Of a DNA stretch of 49,738 nt, positions 8,611-16,472 are shown one piece after another (position 1 is the stretch's first letter; each line of letters starts with the position of its first letter). Source of the stretch: Neomegalonema sp. (GTDB lineage Bacteria > Pseudomonadota > Alphaproteobacteria > Rhodobacterales > Rhodobacteraceae); the NCBI RefSeq assembly GCF_028688855.1, contig NZ_JAQTXI010000023.1, positions 1-49,738 of the forward strand, read 5' to 3'. The notes beneath the pieces are model-generated. The model was not told the DNA's origin. It searched no databases and saw nothing but the letters and a program-made list of their open reading frames with translations. Made by a program: the position numbers and the translations under genes.

Positions 8611-9156
8611 ATGCTCTATGAACTCGGCGGCCATGCGCCGCGTCTGCCGAAGGACGGCTCGGCCTGGGTCGCGCCGGGAGCGCGGCTCATCGGGAAAGTC
8701 GTTCTGGAGGAAGGCGCGAACGTCTGGTTCGGGGCCGTGCTGCGCGGCGACAACGAAGAAATCCGCGTGGGGAGCGGCTCCAACATCCAGGAGAATTCGA
8801 TCCTCCACACCGATCCCGGCTTTCCGCTGACCATCGGCGCCGATTGCACCGTGGGTCATGGCGCCATCCTGCACGGCTGCGCGCTGGAGGAAGGCGTGCT
8901 GATCGGCATGGCCGCCACGGTGCTCAACGGCGCGCGGATCGGGGCGGAGAGCCTCGTGGGCGCGGGGGCGCTCGTCACCGAGGGCAAGAGCTTTCCGCCG
9001 GGCTCGCTGATCGTGGGGTCTCCGGCGAAGGTGGTCCGGGCGCTCTCGCCCGAGGAGCGCAGGAAGCTGCGGGATTCGGCGGCGCGCTACGTCGCCAACG
9101 CCGCCCGCTTCCGCGACGGCCTCAAGCCGGTCGGCGATCCGGAGCTTCCGGCGTGA
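8611..9156 (+). CDS. Gamma-type carbonic anhydrase-like hexapeptide-repeat protein
   Basis: A 181-residue left-handed beta-helix protein with regular hexapeptide repeats (GARLIG, GANVWFG, GADCTVG, GARIG, GAESLVGAGA). The three zinc-ligand histidines of the gamma-carbonic anhydrase family are present: His66 in ILHTD, and His83 and His88 in VGHGAILHG. Family members act as trimeric Zn or Fe carbonic anhydrases, though many bacterial copies (YrdA/PaaY-like) have unproven activity. The start has AGGGAGG 8 nt upstream. Its stop overlaps the GTG start of the next gene. Confidence 0.92.
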   Translation: MLYELGGHAPRLPKDGSAWVAPGARLIGKVVLEEGANVWFGAVLRGDNEEIRVGSGSNIQENSILHTDPGFPLTIGADCTVGHGAILHGCALEEGVLIGMAATVLNGARIGAESLVGAGALVTEGKSFPPGSLIVGSPAKVVRALSPEERRKLRDSAARYVANAARFRDGLKPVGDPELPA

Positions 9157-9740
9157 GGCTCGATCTCCTGCTCCTGCCGGGCTACGGCAACAGCAGTCCC
9201 GGCCATTGGCAAAGCCATTGGGCGGGGCTTTACGAAAACTCCAGCCGGGTGCTCCAGGAGGATTGGGAGACGCCCGAGCTCGAAGCCTGGCTGGAGCGTC
9301 TGGAAGGGGCTCTGGCCAACGGGCGTCATCCGGCGCTTCTGGTCGCCCATAGCCGGGGCTGCGCTCTGGCGGCGCATTGGGCGGCGCGGCGGCGGGCTTC
9401 GGGCGAGGGCTTCGGCCGGGTGCGGGGCCTGCTGCTGGTGGCGCCGCCCGATCTCGACGCCCCCGACTTCCCCGGCGCGATCAAGGGGGATTTCTCGCCC
9501 TTGCCGCGCGTGGCTCTGGGTCTGCGGACGATCCTCGTGGCGAGCCGCAACGATCCTTATTGCGGCTTCGCGCGGGCCGAGGAGATGGCGCGGCTCTGGG
9601 CGGCCGAATTCGTGGACGTCGGCGAAAGGGGCCATGTCAACGCCCTGAGCGGGCTGGGCGAATGGCTGGAGGGCCGCGCGCTGCTGGAGAAGCTGATGGT
9701 GCGGGCGCAGGCGCCTGCGCAAGAGGAGGGCGCGACGTGA
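9153..9740 (+). CDS. RBBP9/YdeN-type alpha/beta hydrolase
   Basis: A 195-residue serine hydrolase. It begins LLLLPGYGNSSPGHWQSHW, the standard opening of this family. The likely triad is Ser67 in AHSRG, Asp134 in SRNDPYC and His161 in GHVNALSGLG. The natural substrate is not known for most members. The start is the GTG overlapping the carbonic anhydrase stop (GTGA), and the same arrangement joins it to the next gene, so the three are probably co-translated. Confidence 0.87.
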   Translation: MRLDLLLLPGYGNSSPGHWQSHWAGLYENSSRVLQEDWETPELEAWLERLEGALANGRHPALLVAHSRGCALAAHWAARRRASGEGFGRVRGLLLVAPPDLDAPDFPGAIKGDFSPLPRVALGLRTILVASRNDPYCGFARAEEMARLWAAEFVDVGERGHVNALSGLGEWLEGRALLEKLMVRAQAPAQEEGAT

Positions 9741-10492
9741 CGATCACCCGGCAAGACGAACTCGACGGGCTGAAGGAGATCGGCCGGATCGTCGCTCAGG
9801 TCCTGCAGGCCATGGCCCGGGCGATGGAGCCCGGCATGACCACCCGCGAACTGGACGACGTCGGCCGCGCCCTGCTGGAGCGCGAAGGGGCGCTCTCGGC
9901 GCCGCAATCGACCTACGGCTTTCCGGGCGCGACCTGCATCAGCGTGAACGAAGAGATCGCCCATGGAATCCCCGGAGACCGGCGGCTCCAGGCGGGGGAT
10001 CTGGTCAACATCGACGTCTCGGCCTCGAAGAACGGCTATTTCGCCGACACCGGCGCGAGCTGGCCCGTGCTCGCCCTGCCGCCCGCTCTGGAGCGCCTGC
10101 GCCGCGACGGAAAACGCGCCATGGAGATCGGAATCGCGCAGGTCGGGAGCGGCAAGCCGCTGGCGGGAATCGGCAGGGCCGTCGGGCGCTTCGCCGAGGA
10201 ACGCGGCTACACGCTGATCCGCAATCTCGCCAGCCATGGCGTCGGGCGGGCGCTGCATGAGGAGCCGGGCGAGATCCCCACATGGCCCACGCGCGGAGAC
10301 AGGCGCCGGATTCAGAAGGGCCTCGTCCTGACCGTGGAGCCCTTTCTGTCGCTGGGCGGGCTCTGGGCGAGCGAGGACGCCGACGGATGGACGCTCCGGA
10401 GCGAGCCCCGCGCGCCCGTCGTGCAATACGAGCACACCGTCGTCGCGACGGAGCGCGGCCCGATCATCGTGACTTCGCCCTTCCAGGCCTGA
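9737..10492 (+). CDS. map: Type I methionine aminopeptidase
   Basis: Removes the initiator methionine from nascent proteins. The 251-residue length is typical of the type I enzyme. All five metal ligands can be seen: Asp in NIDVS, Asp in FADTG, His in LASHGVG, Glu in TVEPF and Glu in YEHTV; the substrate-binding His is in IAHGIPG. The GTG start overlaps the hydrolase stop, with GAGGAGGG upstream. Rhodobacterales-type genomes often carry more than one map gene, so this need not be the only copy. Confidence 0.94.
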   Translation: MTITRQDELDGLKEIGRIVAQVLQAMARAMEPGMTTRELDDVGRALLEREGALSAPQSTYGFPGATCISVNEEIAHGIPGDRRLQAGDLVNIDVSASKNGYFADTGASWPVLALPPALERLRRDGKRAMEIGIAQVGSGKPLAGIGRAVGRFAEERGYTLIRNLASHGVGRALHEEPGEIPTWPTRGDRRRIQKGLVLTVEPFLSLGGLWASEDADGWTLRSEPRAPVVQYEHTVVATERGPIIVTSPFQA

Positions 10493-10561
10493 AGGCCGCG
10501 CTCTGGCGCCGCGCCGCGAAATCCTTTATCAAGGGCGCTTCACGCAAGCAGAGCAAGATTC

Positions 10562-11881
10562 ATGGACGCCCCGCCGGACCTCAAGGCGATTCCCGAACTG
10601 GTGACCTTCGGCTGCCGCCTCAACAGCGTCGAATCCGAGACGATCCGCGCTCAGGCCGAGGCCGCGGGCGTGACGGACGCCATCATCGTCAACACCTGCG
10701 CCGTCACGGCCGAGGCCGTGCGTCAGGGCAAGCAGGCGATCCGCAAGCTGCGCCGCGAGAATCCCGGCAAGCGCATCGTCGTGACCGGCTGCGCCGCCCA
10801 GATCGACCCTCAGGGCTTCGCCGAGATGGAGGCCGTGGACCTCGTTCTCGGCAACAAGGAGAAGACCGATCCCGCGCAATGGCGCCGCATCGCCGGAGAC
10901 AACACGCCTCCGGGAGGCCTCGGCGGGCCGGATTTCGGCGTCGTCGCCAGCGAGAAGGTGCGCGTCGACGACATCATGTCGGTGCGCGAGACCGCGAATC
11001 ACCTCATCGACGGCTTCCGCGACCGCGCCCGCGCCCGCGCCTTCGTGCAGGTGCAGAACGGCTGCGACCATCGGTGCACCTTCTGCATCATCCCCTATGG
11101 CCGCGGCGATTCCCGCTCGGCGCCGATGGGCCATGTGGTCGCGCAGATCGAGCGCCTGACCGGCGCGGGCTATCGCGAAATCGTGCTGACGGGGGTGGAC
11201 CTCACCTCCTACGGCGCCGACCTGCCCGGCAAGCCGCGCCTCGGCGATCTCGTGCAGAAGATCCTGGGCCGCCCCGGCGCTCCGGAGCGCCTGCGCCTCT
11301 CCTCCATCGATTCCATCGAGGCCGATCCGGCGCTCATGGAGGCCATCACCGGCGACCGCCGCGTGATGCCGCATCTGCATCTCTCCCTGCAGGCGGGGGC
11401 GGACCTGATCCTCAAGCGCATGAAGCGGCGGCATCTGCGCGCCGACGCCGTACGCTTCTGCGAGGAGGTGCGCGCGAAGCGGCCCGACATGGTCTTCGGG
11501 GCGGATCTCATCGCGGGCTTCCCCACCGAAACCGAGGAGATGTTTCAGGACAGCCTGCGCCTCGTCGAGGAATGCGGCCTGACCTTCCTGCATGTCTTCC
11601 CCTTCTCCCCGCGCGCAGGGACTCCCGCCGCGCGGATGCCGCAGGTGGCCAGGGCCGTCGGCAAGGAGCGGGCGGCGCGTCTGCGGGCCTTGGGCGAGGC
11701 GCGGGAGGCGGCTTATCTCGCCTCCCAGATCGGCGTGGCGCAATCGGCGCTGATGGAGACCGAAAGCCTCGGGCGCTCCGAAGGCTACGCCCTGATCCGC
11801 TTCACGGAGCCCCGCCGCGCCGGAGAGGTGGTCCGCGTCACGCCTCACGCCATGGCCGACGGGGCCTTGCTGGCGGCCTGA
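10562..11881 (+). CDS. mtaB: tRNA (N6-threonylcarbamoyladenosine-37-C2) methylthiotransferase
   Basis: Radical-SAM enzyme that converts t6A37 to ms2t6A37 in ANN-decoding tRNAs. The N-terminal MTTase domain carries the three cysteines of the auxiliary cluster (TFGCRLNSVES, NTCAVT, TGCAAQ). The radical-SAM motif CDHRCTFC lies near residue 168 and is followed by IIPYGRGDSRS. A C-terminal TRAM-like segment follows (about 375-439). The 439-residue length is right for MtaB, and the sequence is closer to MtaB than to MiaB or RimO. The ribosome-binding site is weak. Confidence 0.92.
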   Translation: MDAPPDLKAIPELVTFGCRLNSVESETIRAQAEAAGVTDAIIVNTCAVTAEAVRQGKQAIRKLRRENPGKRIVVTGCAAQIDPQGFAEMEAVDLVLGNKEKTDPAQWRRIAGDNTPPGGLGGPDFGVVASEKVRVDDIMSVRETANHLIDGFRDRARARAFVQVQNGCDHRCTFCIIPYGRGDSRSAPMGHVVAQIERLTGAGYREIVLTGVDLTSYGADLPGKPRLGDLVQKILGRPGAPERLRLSSIDSIEADPALMEAITGDRRVMPHLHLSLQAGADLILKRMKRRHLRADAVRFCEEVRAKRPDMVFGADLIAGFPTETEEMFQDSLRLVEECGLTFLHVFPFSPRAGTPAARMPQVARAVGKERAARLRALGEAREAAYLASQIGVAQSALMETESLGRSEGYALIRFTEPRRAGEVVRVTPHAMADGALLAA

Positions 11882-11962
11882 ATCCTTGATCCTTTGGTCG
11901 CGGCGGACAAATCGTCTCAGAGGCTTTATGTTGAGCCTTCTGGAATCCCGAGGAGGCGGAAG

Positions 11963-12667
11963 ATGATGGCGGAGACCTCACCAGACGCGGAGACCTCGCG
12001 CAAGGGCGAAGGGCTCGCCTTTCTGATCGTGGACGACCACCCGCTCTTTTGCGAGGCCCTGAGTCTGGCTCTGGCCTCCGAGGTGGGCGCGGGCTCGACG
12101 CGCATGGCGAATTCTCTGGGCGAGGCTCTGGCGCTGCTGGATTCGGGATTCCGGCCCGACGCCGCCTTGCTGGACCTCAACCTCCCCGACGTCCAGGGCT
12201 TCGACGGACTTCTGCGGCTCAAGGCGCGTCATCCGAATCTTCCGGTGGCGGTGGTGTCGGCTCTGGATGATTCGCGGATCGTCTCGGGCGCCATCGAGGC
12301 GGGCGCGGCGGGCTTCATGCCCAAGAACGCCCCGCGCGATCAGATCATCTCCGGGCTGCGCAAGATCCTCGACGGCGGCGTGGCTCTGCCTCCGGGCTAC
12401 GAAGGGCTCGCGGCCTCGGCGGGGAACGCCCGCGCCGAGCCCGGCAGCCTCGAAAAGCTGCGCGAACTCACGCCGCAGCAACTCCGGATTCTGGATCTCG
12501 TCTGCGCGGGCAAGCTGAACAAGCAGATCGCCTTCGACCTCTCCATCGCGGAGACGACCGTGAAGGCCCATATCACCGCGATCCTGCGCAAGCTCGGGGT
12601 GCATAGCCGGACTCAGGCCGCGCTCACCGCCCGCGAGGCGCTCTACAGCGAGATCCTGCGTCGCTAA
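11963..12667 (+). CDS. NarL/FixJ-type (LuxR HTH) response regulator
   Basis: A 234-residue two-domain regulator. The receiver domain has the acidic pair Asp24/Asp25 (IVDDHP), phospho-acceptor Asp71 (LLDLNLPD) and Lys121 (MPKNAP). The C-terminal LuxR HTH (about 165-230) reads LTPQQLRILDLVCAGKLNKQI...TVKAHITAILRKLGV. AGGAGG 6 nt before the ATG fixes the start; a TTG at 11894 would add 23 residues. No histidine kinase lies nearby, so the partner is encoded elsewhere. The stop codon abuts the second copy of the intergenic repeat. Confidence 0.9.
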   Translation: MMAETSPDAETSRKGEGLAFLIVDDHPLFCEALSLALASEVGAGSTRMANSLGEALALLDSGFRPDAALLDLNLPDVQGFDGLLRLKARHPNLPVAVVSALDDSRIVSGAIEAGAAGFMPKNAPRDQIISGLRKILDGGVALPPGYEGLAASAGNARAEPGSLEKLRELTPQQLRILDLVCAGKLNKQIAFDLSIAETTVKAHITAILRKLGVHSRTQAALTAREALYSEILRR

Positions 12668-12738
12668 GCGCTGTCCAGCGAAGCCTTTCCGGCTTCGCGT
12701 TGTGAAAACGCGACCAGATGAAAACCGAGAGCAGCGCT
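12667..12738. repeat. Intergenic hairpin repeat, copy B
   Basis: Second copy of the element at 10-76. Here the inner stem GCGAAGCC / GGCTTCGC is perfect while the outer stem has a mismatch (GCGCTGTC / GAAAACGC). The A-rich tail ATGAAAACCGAGAGCAGCGCT matches the other copy with a small insertion. The element begins inside the stop codon region of the response regulator gene. Confidence 0.6.
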
Positions 12739-12763
12739 CGGCGAAGCCGTCGAACGATCCGCC

Positions 12764-12793
12764 CCCCGCCTGACAAGATCAGGCGGGGTTTTT
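12764..12793 (+). terminator. Terminator between response regulator and metF
   Basis: Ten-bp perfect stem CCCCGCCTGA / TCAGGCGGGG, 5-nt loop, then TTTTT on the plus strand. It ends the response-regulator transcript and may also serve metF from the other side, though no T run is present in that direction. Confidence 0.88.
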
Positions 12794-12801
12794 CCGGAGT
12801 C

Positions 12802-13668
12802 TCAGGCCGCCGCCGCTTCGGGCGCGCGCCCGAGATGGGCGCAAAGCGCCTCGGTGGGGGCGGCGCGGTTCAGCGTGTAGATGTGGAAGGCCCGGAAGCC
12901 CGCCGCCTTCAGGCGGTCGACCTGCTCGGCCGCCAGCCGGTCGCCGAGTTCGCGCCGCGCGGGTTTGTCCTCCGGCGAGACTCTGGCGAAGGCCTCGTGC
13001 AGCCAGGCCGGAATCCGGGCGCCGCAGCGGGCCGCGAATTTGCAGAGCTGCTCGAAATCCACGATGGGCATGATCCCCGGCGTCACCCGAGCCGCAATCC
13101 CTTCGGCGACGCAGCGGTCGCGGAAACGGGCGATGGCCGCGTCGTCGAAGGCGAATTGGGTCAGCACGCGTTGCGCCCCCGCCGCCTTGCGCTTGAGATG
13201 CGCCCAGTCCGCCGCCTCGCCGAGGCTTTCCGGATGAGGCTCGGCGTAGCCCGCGACGTCATAGGCGAAGCCCTCGGCGGTGAGCGCCTCGGCCAGCTCC
13301 GCCGCCGAGGCGAAGCCTTCGGGATGGGGCGCGAAATGGGCCTCGCCCTTGACCGGATCGCCCCGCAGAGCCACCACGTGATCCACGCCCAGCTCCCGAT
13401 AGCGCGCCGCCACGGCCATGGTCTGCGCCCGCGAGGCCCCCGAAACGGTGAGATGGCCCGCCACCGGAGGCGGCGCCGCGGCCCGCAGCTTCTCGATGAC
13501 CGAGAGCGTGCGCTCGCGGGTGCCGCCGCCCGCGCCATAGGTCACGGAGACGAAGCTCGGGCGATAGCCCGCCAGACGACGGGCCAGAGCCTCGAAGGTC
13601 TCGGCCGCCTCCGTCGTGACGGGCGGGAAATATTCGAAGGAGATTTCGAGGGCTTCAGGCGCGGACAT
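12802..13668 (-). CDS. metF: Methylenetetrahydrofolate reductase
   Basis: FAD enzyme that reduces 5,10-methylene-THF to 5-methyl-THF, the methyl donor for methionine synthesis. The 288-residue length matches bacterial MetF. Signatures are SFEYFPPVT near the N-terminus, FVSVTYGAGGGTRERT (FAD and folate region), HLTVSGASR, ALRGDP and PGIMPI. AAGGA lies 6 nt before the ATG. It sits behind a clear promoter with an overlapping palindrome (13711-13738), as expected for a gene under methionine-cycle control. The upstream minus-strand flavoprotein gene is separated by a palindrome-rich gap. Confidence 0.95.
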   Translation of the reverse strand: MSAPEALEISFEYFPPVTTEAAETFEALARRLAGYRPSFVSVTYGAGGGTRERTLSVIEKLRAAAPPPVAGHLTVSGASRAQTMAVAARYRELGVDHVVALRGDPVKGEAHFAPHPEGFASAAELAEALTAEGFAYDVAGYAEPHPESLGEAADWAHLKRKAAGAQRVLTQFAFDDAAIARFRDRCVAEGIAARVTPGIMPIVDFEQLCKFAARCGARIPAWLHEAFARVSPEDKPARRELGDRLAAEQVDRLKAAGFRAFHIYTLNRAAPTEALCAHLGRAPEAAAA

Positions 13669-13710
13669 GACGATTCCTTGAGAACGGCGGGCGGGCGGCG
13701 AGCCCTCCCG

Positions 13711-13738
13711 ACCATATAAACTTATCTTTATGTGTCAA
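13711..13738 (-). promoter_or_regulatory. metF promoter with overlapping operator-like palindrome
   Basis: On the minus strand TTGACA (13738-13733) is followed after 16 bp by TATGGT (13716-13711), a strong sigma-70 pair. The spacer is AT-rich and contains ATAAA-N6-TTTAT (13716-13731). A repressor bound there would block RNA polymerase. Methionine-cycle genes in proteobacteria are often controlled by ArsR-family SAH-responsive repressors (SahR) or by MetJ/MetR; which one acts here is not visible. Confidence 0.6.
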
Positions 13739-13760
13739 GCCGGGCCCGGCGGCGGGCTCA

Positions 13761-13794
13761 TGCGGATTCCGCAGATGCTTCTGCGGATTCCGCA
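13761..13794. repeat. Double 13-bp palindrome forming a 34-bp near-perfect palindrome
   Basis: TGCGGATTCCGCA occurs twice (13761-13773 and 13782-13794), 21 bp apart, joined by GATGCTTC. Each copy is itself a palindrome, and the whole 34 bp matches its own reverse complement at 30 positions. It abuts the stop codon of the minus-strand flavoprotein gene and lies upstream of the metF promoter. It could act as an mRNA-end hairpin or as a two-turn operator. Confidence 0.55.
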
Positions 13795-14895
13795 TCACGC
13801 CTCCAGCTTCTCCGCGACCAGCTCCGCCAGGGCGAGGGCGGAGGTCAGGCCTGGGGATTCGATCCCGAAGAGGTCGATCCAGCCGGGCAGGCCATGAGCC
13901 TCCGGGCCGTCGATGCGGAAATCCTCGCCCTGGGCCGAGAGCTTGGGCCGCGCGCCCGAGGAATCCGGATGCAGGGCGCCTTCGGGCAGGCCCGGCCACC
14001 AGCGCCGCACGGCGGCTTCGAAGACCGGCCCGAGCGCCGGATCCACGCGATAGTCCAGCGCTTCGGGATCTTGCAGCGCGGGCCCGACGTCCGGGCCGAA
14101 TTTCGCGCGCCCCCCGAGATCGAGCGTCAGATGCACGCCCAGGCCTCCGACGGGCGGCACGGGATAGATCAGCCGGCTGAAGGGCGAGCGTCCGCCCAGA
14201 GCGAAATAACGCCCCATCCGCACCACCAGAGGCGGAACTTCTCCGCCCCGCCCCTCGATCCGCCGCGCCAGAGCCTGAGCCCCCAAGCCCGCCGCATTCA
14301 CGACCTCCCGCGCGACGAGCCGCGTTTCGCCGCAATCGAGATCGAAGCGCCCGTCCGCGCGGACCGACCCGCCCCGCACCTCGCTCCGCAGGGCGAGGCT
14401 CGCGCCATGGGCCTCCGCCTCGGCGAGGAGAGACTCCATGAAGCCATGGGAATCGAGAATCCCCGTCTCCGGCGAGAACAGCGCCGCCCGCGCCTTCAGC
14501 CCCGGCGCGAGGGCCTGAGCCTGAGCCCCCGTCAGAGGCTCCAGAGCCACGCCGTTGGCGGCCGCCCGCCCGGCCAGAGCCTCCAGCGCGGCTTCTTCCT
14601 CGGGCTCGGCGGCGAGGATGAGCTTGCCGCATGTGCGATGGGCCACGCCCCGCGCCTCGGCCCAGGCGTAGAGCCTCCGCCTTCCCTCGACGCAGAGCCG
14701 CGTCTTGAGGCTGTCGGGCGGATTGTAGATTCCGGCGTGGATCACCTCGGAATTGCGCGAACTGGTTTCGGCGCCCCAGCGCGCGCCGCGCTCGAGAATC
14801 CAGACTTCGCGCCCGCGCCGGGCCAGCTCGGCCGCGACGGCCAGCCCCACGACTCCGGCGCCGATCACAAGCGTGTCGACTTCATGGCTCTCCAT
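13795..14895 (-). CDS. FAD-dependent oxidoreductase, L-2-hydroxyglutarate oxidase-like
   Basis: A 366-residue DAO-family flavoprotein. The N-terminal dinucleotide motif is VDTLVIGAGVVGLAVAAELARRG, followed by ETSSRNSEVIHAGIYNPPDSLKTRLCVEG, a stretch typical of L-2-hydroxyglutarate dehydrogenase/oxidase (LhgO/L2HGDH) proteins. NAAGLGAQALA and the C-terminal GIESPGLTSALALAELVAE complete the FAD fold. It probably oxidises a 2-hydroxy acid to the keto acid; related glycerol-3-phosphate or amino-acid oxidases cannot be fully excluded. No strong ribosome-binding site precedes the ATG. Confidence 0.82.
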   Translation of the reverse strand: MESHEVDTLVIGAGVVGLAVAAELARRGREVWILERGARWGAETSSRNSEVIHAGIYNPPDSLKTRLCVEGRRRLYAWAEARGVAHRTCGKLILAAEPEEEAALEALAGRAAANGVALEPLTGAQAQALAPGLKARAALFSPETGILDSHGFMESLLAEAEAHGASLALRSEVRGGSVRADGRFDLDCGETRLVAREVVNAAGLGAQALARRIEGRGGEVPPLVVRMGRYFALGGRSPFSRLIYPVPPVGGLGVHLTLDLGGRAKFGPDVGPALQDPEALDYRVDPALGPVFEAAVRRWWPGLPEGALHPDSSGARPKLSAQGEDFRIDGPEAHGLPGWIDLFGIESPGLTSALALAELVAEKLEA

Positions 14896-14967
14896 CCGCG
14901 CGCCCCCCTCGCAAAACGCCCCCCGAGGCGCTTATATCTCACGGCGAAGCCAAGGAGAAAAAACGGC

Positions 14968-16437
14968 ATGAGCCTCGCGGACTGGACGGACGGCCTCCTG
15001 CGCAGCGTCGAGAACACTCAGCGGCGGATCGGCGAAAGCTTCGAGCCGAGCATCCGTCTGGGCGTCACGGGGCTGAGCCGCGCGGGCAAGACGGTGTTCA
15101 TCACGGCTCTGGTGGCGAATCTGCTCCAGCGCGGACGCATGACCCTGCTCGACGCCGCCGCCGAAGGCCGCATCGAAGCCGCCATGCTGCGGCCTCAGCC
15201 CAACCCCGAGGCTCCGCGCTTCGATTACGAAGCCCATCGCGCCGCGCTCTACGCGCCCGAACCCCACTGGCCCGACTCCACCCGCCAGATCAGCCAGCTG
15301 CGGGTCTCCATCCGCTACAAGCCGACGGGGCTTCTGGCGGGCCTGACCCAGGCTCTGGCGGGGCCCTCGACGCTGCATCTCGACATCGTGGACTATCCCG
15401 GCGAATGGCTGCTGGATCTGCCCTTGCTGAACCAGAGCTACGCCCAATGGGCCCGCGCCAGCCTGATCGCCGCCCGACGCCCCGAACGGGCCGTCGCCGC
15501 CGCGCCCTGGCTCGCCTTCCTGGAGACCCTCGACCCCGCCGGGCCTCCTGACGAATCCCTCGCCAAGGAGGCCGCCGAGCGTTTCGCCGCCTATCTGCAG
15601 GCGAGTCGGAAACTGGGGCTTTCGGCGGTGGGTCCGGGACGCTTCCTCATGCCGGGCGATTTCGCAGGCTCTCCGGCGGTGACCTTCGCGCCTCTGCCGA
15701 CGCCGGAGGAAGGTGGACGCCCCGCCCCCGAGAGCTTCGGACGGCTGATGGAGACCCGCTTCGACGCCTACAAGCGCCATGTGGTGAAGCCCTTCTTCCG
15801 CGATCACTTCGCCAAGCTGGATCGTCAGGTGGTGCTGGTGGACGCCCTCGCCGCCATCGACGCCGGGCCCGCCGCCGTGGCCGATCTTCAGGAGGCCATG
15901 GCCGAGATCCTCGCCTGTTTCCGTCCCGGCCCGAACAGCTGGCTGCTGGGCATGCTCGGGGCGAAGCGGGTCGAGAGGATCCTCTTCGCCGCCACCAAGG
16001 CCGATCACGTGCATCACACGCAGCATCCGCGCCTGACGGCCATCCTCAAGGCGCTGCTCGCGGAGAGTCTGGAGCGCGCGGCCTATCGCGGCGCCGAGGT
16101 GGAGTCGCTGGCTCTGGCTTCGCTGCGGGCCACCGTCGAGCAGGACGTCCGGCGCGAAGGCCGGATCCTCCATTGCGTGCGGGGCCGCCTGCTGGAGACC
16201 GGCGAGGAAGCCGCCCTCTATCCCGGCGAATTGCCCGACAACCCCGCCGAGATCGTCGAGGCGGCGCGTCGGGCGGCGCGCGATCCTCAGGCGGCGCCGG
16301 GCGCGGGCTGGCTCGGGACGGAATATCGCTTCATGCGCTTCGCGCCGCCCCGCCTCGAATGGCGCGAGGGCGAAGGTCCGCCGCATCTGCGGCTCGACAA
16401 GGCGCTGCAATTCCTCATCGGCGACAAGCTCGCCTGA
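14968..16437 (+). CDS. YcjX family (DUF463) P-loop protein
   Basis: A 489-residue predicted nucleotide-binding protein. The Walker A motif is GLSRAGKT (about residue 35). DIVDYPGEWLLDLPLL is the characteristic switch region of the YcjX family, and ATKADHVHH supplies the T/NKxD-like element. Family members are stress-associated GTPase-like proteins, commonly near ycjF; no ycjF follows here. AAGGAG lies 9 nt before the ATG. The reading frame is open far upstream (to 13732), but that part is antisense to the flavoprotein gene. TATATC at 14933-14938 may be its -10 element. Confidence 0.87.
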   Translation: MSLADWTDGLLRSVENTQRRIGESFEPSIRLGVTGLSRAGKTVFITALVANLLQRGRMTLLDAAAEGRIEAAMLRPQPNPEAPRFDYEAHRAALYAPEPHWPDSTRQISQLRVSIRYKPTGLLAGLTQALAGPSTLHLDIVDYPGEWLLDLPLLNQSYAQWARASLIAARRPERAVAAAPWLAFLETLDPAGPPDESLAKEAAERFAAYLQASRKLGLSAVGPGRFLMPGDFAGSPAVTFAPLPTPEEGGRPAPESFGRLMETRFDAYKRHVVKPFFRDHFAKLDRQVVLVDALAAIDAGPAAVADLQEAMAEILACFRPGPNSWLLGMLGAKRVERILFAATKADHVHHTQHPRLTAILKALLAESLERAAYRGAEVESLALASLRATVEQDVRREGRILHCVRGRLLETGEEAALYPGELPDNPAEIVEAARRAARDPQAAPGAGWLGTEYRFMRFAPPRLEWREGEGPPHLRLDKALQFLIGDKLA

Positions 16438-16472
16438 CCTCTTCACCCCTCGGCCGCAGGGAGCCTTCCTTC

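Noticed and set aside
13732..14967. Long open frame continuing upstream of the YcjX protein
   Set aside because: It is antisense to the flavoprotein gene, has no protein-like composition, and the ATG at 14968 has a clear AAGGAG. Long antisense frames are expected in DNA this GC-rich.
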